Part shown: piece by piece, positions 56,679 to 64,000 of the stretch | How the letters are laid out: each line of letters starts with the position of its first letter | Numbering within the stretch: the stretch's first letter is position 1 | Origin: Pomphorhynchus laevis | Taxonomy: Eukaryota; Acanthocephala; Palaeacanthocephala; Echinorhynchida; Pomphorhynchidae | DNA: 64,000 bases | Assembly: GCA_012934845.2 (NCBI GenBank) | Contig: WNNJ02001359.1 | Span: 25,217-89,216 of the forward strand | Reading direction: 5' to 3' | The notes under the pieces: model-generated | Told to the model about the DNA's origin: nothing | Database searches by the model: none | Seen by the model: the letters and a program-made list of their open reading frames with translations, nothing else | Translations under genes and position numbers: made by a program

Positions 56679-57088
56679 ATGGGATGGTATACGTACTTGA
56701 TATGTCGGAGGCTTTACGAAGTCGGGCTCGAATAAGATTAAATCCGTTTGCCAGAAAAGACAATGTGTGCTTTGTGGATGAACAACTTGGCTTAATCACG
56801 ATGCCTGACGATTCAATAGATGTGGCTGTACATAGCACTAGTAGACCGTTCGCAGCGGGTTATCACTCTAATAGCGTCCTTAATATTTCAAGTATAAAAC
56901 GTTGCTTGAAACCAAAAACAGGAGTTTTCTACGGACTCGTTCCTGGTGACGTGATCAATAATCCAATTGACGCTTGCTTACGCGTTGATCTAATTGCTTA
57001 CATGAAATTATTGGAAAACGCCGGGTTCACATCGTTGTCCGCGAAAAGAATTAACGACCAGCTTATAGTTGTTGAAGCCACAAAATAA
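56679..57088 (+). CDS. Class I SAM-dependent methyltransferase-like, last exon
   Basis: The exon opens after gtatttag (acceptor 56671-56678) in phase 2 and runs 135 codons to a TAA. It begins 'GMVYVLDMSEALRSRARIRL', like the strand 1-2 region of a Rossmann methyltransferase, where the acidic residue of 'VLDMSE' would hold the SAM ribose. It then has 'LITMPDDSIDVAVHSTS' (the usual 'LP.pDnSfDvv' motif), 'ISSIKRCLKPKTGVFYGLVP' (the 'RvLKPGG' motif, with Lys-Thr for Gly-Gly), and ends 'NAGFTSLSAKRINDQLIVVE' plus 'ATK'. The motif I Gly loop would sit in the missing upstream exon. Substrate unknown: it could belong to the UbiE/COQ5-like, METTL or anamorsin-type group. Loss of the Gly pair is a mild oddity. 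It lies 1.3 kb upstream of GPAA1 on the same strand. Confidence 0.55.
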
Positions 57089-58361
57089 TTTTCGAAGAAA
57101 TTTGCATTTGTCTTTTAATGAAACTGTACATTTACAGGAACGGCAACCTAAGGCCATTTTATGTTAGCTTATTATTTTATTTGATTCATAATATATTCTT
57201 ATATTGCCGTTGATTTAAAGACTTGAATTTATATAGTTTGAAATAAACACTATTTTTGAAAAATCTAGTTAAATTTAATAAAGAGTCGATTACCGTCAGA
57301 ATTTTAATCTAAAATCAACTTTGGTTATTCAAATTTTATCAATTCGTTTTTGCTAAATGTTCAATTGGATTCAATTTTATTTTGAATTTAGATCCCCTTT
57401 TAGTTCATGTAATTGCTGTCACAGTTTGATTTGTATTATTTTTTAACCTGTATTTCTTCTATTTTATTAGTTTATATTAGTCTATTTTGCTCAGTTTATT
57501 TTGATTTTAAAATATTTAATTATAACTTATAGCTGCTTTGATTGTATCAATTATTCCGTTACATTTCTGTATTGTGGATTTTCGAAATTGTGAAAACGCA
57601 ATTATTCATTCATTTCACACAATCCATAGTTATTTCATATTTCATTCATTTCAGACAACCTGTATCGATAACAGTCTATCTAAGAGCGATAACTTGGCGA
57701 TTCGAATCTATTGCGATTTGAGGAACGTGTTTAATCTTTTTATTTAGGCAATAATTATTTATTTTGCTTATATTTCCGAGAGTGTATCGATGGAATGTAA
57801 TTGCATTGTTCATTCATTTCAGACAACCCATAAACTATTTTTTCGTTCATAAACTATCTAACGAAGGGAAATAAAAGCTAGACGAAATCAATTCATGTAG
57901 ACGTACCCCATACAACCCATGTAGATGCGTAATATCCGTACATTTGATGGTCATCATTCAGTAGTCTATTGATAAGAGAGTCGATCTATCATGTACCGTA
58001 TACTTGTTGATGCGTATTGAACCGCTGCAGGATGTGATGGACACACATTTATTATCTATATAATGAACCTGCCTATGGTGTTGGAAATTATAACCAAATC
58101 TAGCATTTGCCAATGGTAGTATCATGGTATATGCATTGGATATTCCTAGATAGACGAATGTTGTGTTTCCACACATTCAGCCTTAATAACTATAATATAT
58201 AAATGAAGCTCAGATGAGTTTGTACGTTAATATAAACTGTTTCCAATCGACAATGGCAAATAACTTATATTTTTTATAATTTAAAACTTACAAAATGTAG
58301 GCAGGAATTTTATTAATTGTGTTTTTAAGATTTTTCAGAATTGTGCTGATTTGTTCCAAAT
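57089..58361. other. Intergenic or 5' UTR stretch before GPAA1
   Basis: A short 'ttcattcatttcagacaacc' repeat occurs near 57645-57664 and 57810-57829. A splice-acceptor-like 'atttttcag' ends at 58338, 23 bases before the GPAA1 ATG, so the GPAA1 5' UTR may be spliced. No other gene was seen. Confidence 0.45.
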
Positions 58362-59825
58362 ATGAAAAAACTAATAAGATTCTACGTTTATGAATTAGTA
58401 AAGTTAGCATCAAGGCGTCGAATGATATTGTCATTACTCTTATACGCAGTCGGAATTATTCTATCAGTATTGATGTGGACTGGACCGTTTGCAAGGCCTA
58501 ACAACGATGATGATAACAGTCTCAATCCCGGTCACACATCACCAAGACTGCAATATTCATATTCTCAATTTGGATTACCTTATCCTAAAGAGGTAGACAT
58601 TGTGCCCACACGCGAAGATGGTTCACAGATATTCTTGATTGTTGTGGTTGAACAAAGCGATACCGGTCGTCCGAATTCGCTTGCTGTCGAAGTAGGCAAA
58701 ACAATGCTCAATTTAAATCGAAGCTACATTTCAAAACAGATTAAAATCATTTTTGCTATAAATGAATCAAAAGCGAGATTACATGTAGAACATTTTACTC
58801 ATTACTACTCGGAAAGTGCGATCGCCGCAATTATTCTTAGTGAGGGCAAATTTCCAAAACGAATTGATTTGGTTATAGATGCCCTAGGTCCGTATATGTT
58901 AAGACCAATTCTGAACGTAGTGACGTGCATTTTACAAAACTGCAAAATACTCGACGTGCATTGCCATCTTTTTTCGGATCAAGAAGCGAGACCATCGGTA
59001 TATGATGTGCCATTGCACTGGATGCTTAATAAGCGAAAAATTGATTCAATGACGTTGCTGTTCAACAGCCAGTACCATCATATTTCATCTAACGAGCAAC
59101 ATATCACTTACCGACAGAGAAAATTATTTGAACTTCAAGTTCAAAGATATTGTCAATTAGTTGAAACTCAATTACGGTCTTTAAACAATATCAACGGCCC
59201 GTTTCGTGAATCAACATACACATACTTAATACCGAATATGTTGGTCACATATTCGAATATGAAATTTCCCGACTATGATCAATTGTTTGTTGGCGTTGTA
59301 AACATGATGCTATGTTTTTTATGCTTCCCCGTAGCATTGCTGATTGCATCACTGCCATCCTTAACTAGTGAACAAAATGTCAACACACTGCATCAACTTG
59401 GAAACGGTATTTATATATTAGCAATTAGTAATCTGCTATTTCCATGGTTAACGAGTCTTCTCGGATGCTGGCCTTTGAAAACTGGTGTCGGATACGTGCT
59501 GTACATTTTAGGCAATTGCTTTACACTTGATATTCTGGTAATAGGTAAATGGTCAGATTTATTTCCTAATCAACTGCGCCAACTGGGCGCTTTCTATTTA
59601 TGTGCATTCGCAATTGAAGACTATTTGGGAGCTGTTAAAACAGCGTATTTCATATTACCAATGCTGTTAACCATTGGAAACTACAACAAACGGATTAACA
59701 TTATCACTGTATTGCTGAGTTTCTACGGGTTTATAAAATTACAAAGTATGAATGTGTCACAATTATATTTAGCATTGATCGCCAATGTGTTTGCACCTTC
59801 ACTTGCCTGGCTAATTAGACAATAA
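58362..59825 (+). CDS. GPAA1: GPI transamidase subunit GAA1-like (GPAA1)
   Basis: A 487-residue protein in one exon. The ATG is preceded by an in-frame TGA at 58347-58349, so the start is firm. Topology suits GAA1: one N-terminal membrane segment (about 20-41, 'MILSLLLYAVGIILSVLMW'), a luminal domain (about 45-310), then about seven hydrophobic segments to the C-terminus. 'GRPNSLAVEVGKTML' fits the 'SxxAVxxxLAL' helix of the M28-peptidase-like fold. 'YCQLVETQLRSLNNINGPFR', followed by 'ESTYTYLIPN', fits the 'LE...R.LNNL.E.LHQSFFFYLLP' block of GPAA1. In the ER the subunit helps attach GPI anchors to proteins. Human GPAA1 is about 620 residues; this one is shorter, mainly before the helix above, and is highly diverged. 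I am moderately sure of the identity and quite sure of the membrane topology. Confidence 0.72.
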   Translation: MKKLIRFYVYELVKLASRRRMILSLLLYAVGIILSVLMWTGPFARPNNDDDNSLNPGHTSPRLQYSYSQFGLPYPKEVDIVPTREDGSQIFLIVVVEQSDTGRPNSLAVEVGKTMLNLNRSYISKQIKIIFAINESKARLHVEHFTHYYSESAIAAIILSEGKFPKRIDLVIDALGPYMLRPILNVVTCILQNCKILDVHCHLFSDQEARPSVYDVPLHWMLNKRKIDSMTLLFNSQYHHISSNEQHITYRQRKLFELQVQRYCQLVETQLRSLNNINGPFRESTYTYLIPNMLVTYSNMKFPDYDQLFVGVVNMMLCFLCFPVALLIASLPSLTSEQNVNTLHQLGNGIYILAISNLLFPWLTSLLGCWPLKTGVGYVLYILGNCFTLDILVIGKWSDLFPNQLRQLGAFYLCAFAIEDYLGAVKTAYFILPMLLTIGNYNKRINIITVLLSFYGFIKLQSMNVSQLYLALIANVFAPSLAWLIRQ

Positions 59826-60130
59826 ATGTGAAAATACAAAAAATTATTTTGTAGAAATGGAAAAATGGTTAAATTTTTCAGACACTTTACCAATCGTCCT
59901 TTTCAGAAGATAATTAAATGCTGATGATCGGCTTTATAAATTGGCGGCTTTCGTTTTAAAACAACATCTTAATTTGAAACCGGAATTCACTTGCATTTTA
60001 TATCAGAACTAAAATGAGTAATATTGAAATAATTGATTTTAGCAATAATTGAATATTTATATATAATATTTATATACAATAAATTTAATTAAATTCGTAA
60101 AGATTTTATTCGATAACAGAAAGAGATATT
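59826..60130. other. 3' flank of GPAA1-like gene
   Basis: AT-rich with no further coding signal. Confidence 0.4.
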
Positions 60131-60375
60131 TAATTAATCAGATCCGTTGAGTCTACGTACTTCATACTATGTATTACTCAAAAATAACATTAAATAATTA
60201 TAAATAATAAATAATTATCTAAGATTTTATATGATAGAATGTATAATTAAAATTTTGAAAAATCGATTTTTATGAATTGACTTCTAAATAACAGACGACG
60301 TATCAGAATATGGATTAGAGGTCATCGGGAGGAACTGCTATGATATCAGGTTTCTGAACCTAATCCACTTTAAAA
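60130..60375 (-). repeat. Penelope-like 3'-end copy, minus strand
   Basis: Starts at the family terminus ('gatccgttgagtctacgtac') and runs through 'atgaattgacttctaaataa', 'ggattagaggtcatcgggag' and 'gaactgctatgatatcaggt', then stops at about 60365. It is moderately diverged. Confidence 0.75.
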
Positions 60376-61243
60376 ATAAAAGAAAATAAATCTAATTTAT
60401 TTTTCTTAAAACAAACAAGTTTTAATTTTATTTTATAAATATTATATAAATATAATATTATATAAATATAATATATTTTATTTAATATATTATATAATAT
60501 TATATTATATTTATTATATAAAAATATAATGTATAATTAAAATTTAAAATAAAAACTAAATTTTATAGATTTTTATAATCCGTAAAGATTTTATTTGTTA
60601 ACGAAATGTAAAAATTTAATTGTGACATTTTAATGTTACATTTTAAATGTTTTAATCTTAATTGTACGCCATAAAATTAGAAATATTTTAATTATTCATT
60701 TAAATTATATATTAAAAATGATTTTTTGATAATATGACAGCAGAATTTAGCGAAATAAAAAAAATATTTTTTTTTGCAGTTTGTAATGTACAAATGCATC
60801 GTTTGTTCTTGATGATGTATTAGTTTTTATAGAAACTAATGCTTGAAGCGTTATTTTGTTTGTCTTTTGATTGATTCATTTTTTCATATTTCGAAAATAA
60901 AATGTTTTCTCTAATTTTGTCGTCATTCAAACAACTGATATCAACAAATGTAAAAACAATAAATTTAATTCGTCGATTACACTCGAAAAATAAAAATATT
61001 ATAGATAAAAATATCTTTTAAACTTATTTTATTAGTTTATTTTAATAAATTGGAATATTGACTTATTAAGTCATTAAACTGTAAAACGATGGTGAAAGCG
61101 TAAATACTGAATGATAGAAACGTGAATATCCGATATTTTTTGTTAAGAAATACACAAGGAAATATAAGATCACTCTAGAAATACTTTATTATCTGCAAAA
61201 AATCAAAATTATTAAAATATTTTTTTAGATATAAAAAACTTAC
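60376..61243. other. AT-rich stretch between GPAA1 and ZIP genes
   Basis: 60440-60540 is nearly pure A/T. The last small exon or 3' UTR of the ZIP gene (minus strand) may lie at the right end of this stretch. Confidence 0.4.
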
Positions 61244-61560
61244 CATCATTTTAATTTTGTCTTCGTAAGCCGCTAACAGAAACATAATGGTAAATCCAAG
61301 TAAAAGACCAGCATTATGAAGAACAACATCCCAATTGCTGGTATCTGCAGACGGAACTAGCAACGGGAATAAATCCACTAAAGCAACGTACAGAAATATT
61401 CCAGCAGCTGCTGCAAGCGTCCACTGCTGTGTGGCGTCCGAATTTGCACTCAGCAGAAAACCGAACAGCAAACCAATAAATGCTGTCATAGCGGTGATAA
61501 GGTTAAAAAACAATGCCTGCAAGTGAGTAAATCCAGATGTAATCAATATTGCATAGTCAC
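61244..61560 (-). CDS. SLC39A4/12-like: ZIP zinc transporter, C-terminal exon
   Basis: A minus-strand exon between an acceptor (aaatttag|GT at 61561-61562) and a donor (ATG|gtaagt at 61243). It encodes 'GDYAILITSGFTHLQALFFN', then 'LITAMTAFIGLLFGFLLSA' (membrane segment 6), 'LAAAAGIFLYVALVDLFPLL' (segment 7) and 'VVLHNAGLLLGFTIMFLLA' (segment 8), ending 'YEDKIKM'. This is the end of a LIV-1-type ZIP transporter; the human ZIP4/ZIP12 proteins end in a similar 'LLLSLYEDDI'. If the donor is not used, the frame runs on about 16 residues to a stop near 61175. It joins the exon at 62439-62591 in phase 1. Confidence 0.9.
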
Positions 61561-62438
61561 CTAAATTTAAAAGGTACGTATATATAATTTAGTTATATAT
61601 AGGATTATATAACTGACAGGATTTCAATATAAATAATTGCATTCTATCTAATAGTCAACACGACATCGTGTATAGAACATATCCCTAAAATAGGTGTACA
61701 ATAGTCTACGTGTAAAAAATATATTTTACTATACCATACTTTTATGTTGATGTATTACAATGTCTTACCATATAATATATAGTATGTAATATAGTATTTT
61801 ATATATATAAATTTCCAAATTATATTTTGTATAATAAAATATAATTATATTTTATTTTATATTTGAATTATAATTATATTTAGTATTTCAAAATTATATT
61901 TCATAATCTAAATTTACGGAATAATATTTTTCTGTAATCTGCTGTTGAAGTATACAAACATGAAACAGTACCAACGACAATAATTAAATTTTTTAAAATA
62001 TTTTTATATTTTTTATAATATTTATTATAATATTTCATAATCTAAATTTACAGTATCGTAATCTGGTGCTGAAATATACAAAAATGAACGACAATATTTA
62101 AGCGATCACTAAAGTAAATGCTATACCGAAATGGTAGAATCAATATAGGTATCCAAATAAAGCGAATAAACCGAGCCAATATTTAAAATTGCAATTTTAA
62201 TCCAATGGTCGATCATTGGATTTCTGTAATCGATTAAATGTTTTGCAAGATCAGATCGATCAAGATCGTAATATTTATCATTATAAATGTGAACGCTCTA
62301 TCTAAGCGAACATTCCAAGCATACGTATGTTGCATAAATGAAACAAGATGAATTTTTAATTTCCATTAAAGTAAAGTTGGAATTATAAGAAATTAGACAA
62401 AATACGACTATACAACTATCAAAATCGCAACAAAATAC
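61561..62438 (-). other. Intron of the ZIP gene (878 bp)
   Basis: GT at the upper end (gtattttg at 62438-62431) and AG at the lower end. AT-rich. Two related ~75-base blocks lie near 61900-61985 and 62025-62100 ('cataatctaaatttac', 'gtaatctg.tg.tgaa.tat'). Confidence 0.85.
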
Positions 62439-62591
62439 CTAATTCATGAGGCAACTCATGCAACAGAACAGCAAGAGTTGTGGTCATTCCAAGTTCGATG
62501 TTTACTCCAAACGCAGCTCCTATGGTAACACCATCCGATACATTATGTACTGAATCAGCGATAAGAACAACCCAGGCGTAACGCTCAACGT
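62439..62591 (-). CDS. SLC39A4/12-like: ZIP zinc transporter, metal-site exon
   Basis: A minus-strand exon of 153 bases with acceptor (tgtttag|AC) and donor (TTAG|gtattt). It encodes 'VERYAWVVLIADSVHNVSDG', then 'VTIGAAFGVNIELG', 'MTTTLAVLLHELPHELG'. 'HNVSD' (segment 4) and 'HELPHE' (segment 5) carry the His, Asp and Glu residues of the binuclear metal site of ZIP transporters. HExPHE with His first suits zinc-type LIV-1 members rather than ZIP8/14 (EExPHE). ZIPs move zinc into the cytoplasm from outside or from organelles. Exons for the N-terminal half should lie to the right (above 62592, probably beyond the window). I could not identify them here. Confidence 0.92.
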
Positions 62592-62835
62592 CTAAACAAC
62601 AAAATTTTAGAACTCGCTGATGTTTATTTGAATGTAAAGGATAAAAAGGAAGTATTAATTAAAATGATTATATATCAAACAATAACCGTAAAAAGGTAAA
62701 ATATAAAAAACATTTTGATAATCCTTTTGCACTAATAACGCTAGCGCGATGATTCTCGTATTCGGATTAATATCTTATTATACATTAAAAATTAAAATTA
62801 TGTTCAAACAAAATTACGAAAATCGATTGATTTTT

Positions 62836-62867
62836 ATTGTTGGCACGTTTATTTTCGTGCCAACAAT
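62836..62867. repeat. Perfect 12-bp-stem hairpin
   Basis: 'attgttggcacg' and 'cgtgccaacaat' flank an 8-base T-rich loop. Confidence 0.9.
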
Positions 62868-62874
62868 CAATTAG

Positions 62875-62966
62875 ATCCAATTACTTCAGTCACTGATATA
62901 CCTTTAACGTTTACGGAAAATCCATATTGGCCCACAGCTGGCAAAGGATTTTGGGTTGGATTATTT
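62875..62966 (+). CDS. Possible exon of an unidentified membrane protein (weak)
   Basis: Between 'caattag' and 'gtaagc' an open phase-2 frame reads 'PITSVTDIPLTFTENPYWPT', then 'AGKGFWVGLF'. Its G, W and P content is unlike the AT-rich background and more like coding sequence. It lies in the region expected to be intron of the minus-strand ZIP gene, on the opposite strand. I do not recognise the family. The acceptor lacks a good pyrimidine tract, so this may be a chance frame. Confidence 0.3.
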
Positions 62967-63418
62967 GTAAGCATTTCTAATTATTTGCTTTATTGGTACA
63001 AAATGAGATTTTAGATAGAAGAATAATTCGCTTCTATCAAACATTACATTTTATCTCGCCTATTGAATTAATGAAATAGCATGGCACTGTCATGTTTAAT
63101 TAGAAATGAACAAATTGAAGTTGTAAGTGTGTAATACCCAAATTAAATTTATCGCTTTAAAGGCAATTTGGACTAAATTTTGAATTAGCATTTTTTAGTT
63201 TGCATTAAAATCAAGAAATAAAGGGAAGCATTGTATATTATATATTTAGTAATTAATATAATATCTTAGTAAATGTAATTCCTAGCACTAGAAAGCTATT
63301 ATACCTAGCGGTGCGATAGCAGGCAAAATTTTCTTATTAAATTAGAAAAACATTGTATTTATACTGTTAAGTTAGTAAATGTAAAAGTTTTTCAAAATAA
63401 AAATGTTTAAAAAAAATA
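62967..63418. other. AT-rich stretch, nothing recognised
   Basis: No gene or repeat could be supported. It may be intron of the ZIP gene. Confidence 0.35.
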
Positions 63419-63640
63419 TTGAATTTTTGAAAAAAAAATCAATATTTTGATAGCTCCTGATATCATCATCAGGATTATATTAAAATGTAATTTTATTGTA
63501 ATTGTAACTTTTTGTAAATAACATTTTTTATTGTAAATGTAATTTATTGTAACTTTCTTTTATTCTAAATGTAGATTTTATTGTAATCATGATGATAGCA
63601 AGAGCTATCGAAATATTGAATATTTTCAAATTAAAGAAAA
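63419..63640. mobile_element. Inverted-repeat element (~220 bp)
   Basis: The left arm 'caatattttgatagctc' (63440-63456) pairs with the right arm 'gagctatcgaaatattg' (63602-63618), and the arms extend on both sides. The interior repeats 'tattgtaa.tgtaa.tt' words. The 'gatgatagcaagagctatcg' end resembles the inverted motif at the 3' end of the Penelope-like element near 37.2 kb ('gatagcaactgctatc'), so it may be a pair of such ends rather than a DNA-transposon MITE. Confidence 0.65.
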
Positions 63641-63734
63641 CTATTTTATTCTTTGCTCCAATAAAACTATATGATCGAAATTAAAGAAGATTACGGGTTT
63701 AGTATTAAAAATAATATAAATATTATTTAAATGT

Positions 63735-63940
63735 TGATGACTATTTATATTCTACACGCTACTTTAATCCATTCTATACGGCAACAGAAGTGCGCTACAT
63801 TTCAGTATTAGTGAACCTCATCAGCTACTGATCCAATACCTACGTATTCGATATCCACCCCAACTTCTTAAGAAATGTAGCGTACTGCTGTTGACGTATA
63901 AAAATGATTAAAGTAGAGTGAAGAATAAAAATAGTCATCA
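63735..63940. mobile_element. Inverted-repeat element with ~69-bp arms
   Basis: The left arm 63735-63803 ('tgatgacta', 'gctactttaatc', 'agtgcgctacatttc') and right arm 63872-63940 ('gaaatgtagcgtact', 'gattaaagta', 'tagtcatca') are imperfect reverse complements around a 68-base centre. No coding capacity. The flanks are also partly complementary, so the repeat may be longer and run off the right edge. Confidence 0.75.
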
Positions 63941-64000
63941 AAATTTTTAATAAAGAAATATAAATATTATATAATATTTATAATATTCTTTATTAAAAAT

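Noticed and set aside
57538-58176. Open frames between the methyltransferase-like exon and GPAA1 on both strands.
   Set aside because: Short, without domains, and partly made of short direct repeats. Not supported as genes.

Overview
The window is nuclear DNA of an AT-rich invertebrate animal. I infer this from spliced host genes of animal type (an RBM28/Nop4-like nucleolar RNA-binding protein, a GPAA1-like GPI transamidase subunit, a ZIP zinc transporter, an exon of a class I methyltransferase), from GT-AG introns ranging from 51 bp to over 7 kb, and from a mixed load of animal LINE clades and Penelope-like elements. The taxon cannot be resolved from the sequence alone. No rRNA, tRNA or CRISPR array was recognised.

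Layout. 0-19 kb is a retroelement graveyard: repeated 3' ends of one Penelope-like family (0-2.5 kb); LINE fragments nested in a degenerate ~30-bp minisatellite (2.6-5.2 kb); a broken Ty3/Gypsy fossil (5.2-7.5 kb, minus); a 348-bp tandem duplication (7.7-8.4 kb); an R1-group LINE with both ORFs (9.2-13 kb, minus); a nearly full-length CR1/Jockey-like LINE (13.5-17.4 kb, plus) followed by pieces of it and of a second family; and a ubiquilin pseudogene fragment (19.4-19.8 kb). 19.86-36.7 kb is one host gene, the RBM28 homologue, rebuilt here from five exons with matching phases. Its introns hold a Naiad-type Penelope-like element (25.3-27.9 kb), inverted copies of its 3' end, an opposite-strand CxC/GIY-YIG-like fragment (28.7-29.3 kb), a fold-back element (24.2-24.8 kb) and a regular satellite of 27 x 112 bp (32.4-35.4 kb).

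36.7-56.7 kb is gene-poor: a canonical Penelope-like 3' half with a C-terminal GIY-YIG domain (37.2-38.3 kb, minus) ending at a perfect 21-bp hairpin; a second satellite of about 43 units of 156-157 bp with higher-order structure (40.0-46.7 kb); a short inverted-repeat element (48.8-49.0 kb); a decayed RTE-clade LINE (49.1-52.5 kb, minus); and another LINE fragment (53.8-55.3 kb, minus). 56.7-62.6 kb carries the remaining host genes: the last exon of a methyltransferase-like gene (plus), the intronless coding region of GPAA1 (plus), and two exons of a ZIP4/12-like zinc transporter (minus). The right edge has two inverted-repeat elements.

The host genes do not form a pathway: RBM28 serves ribosome biogenesis, GPAA1 serves GPI-anchor attachment in the ER, and ZIP serves zinc import. 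The most notable features are the RBM28 gene inflated by a satellite and retroelements, the two very homogeneous satellites, and the abundant Naiad-like family whose copies lie in both orientations and form large inverted repeats.
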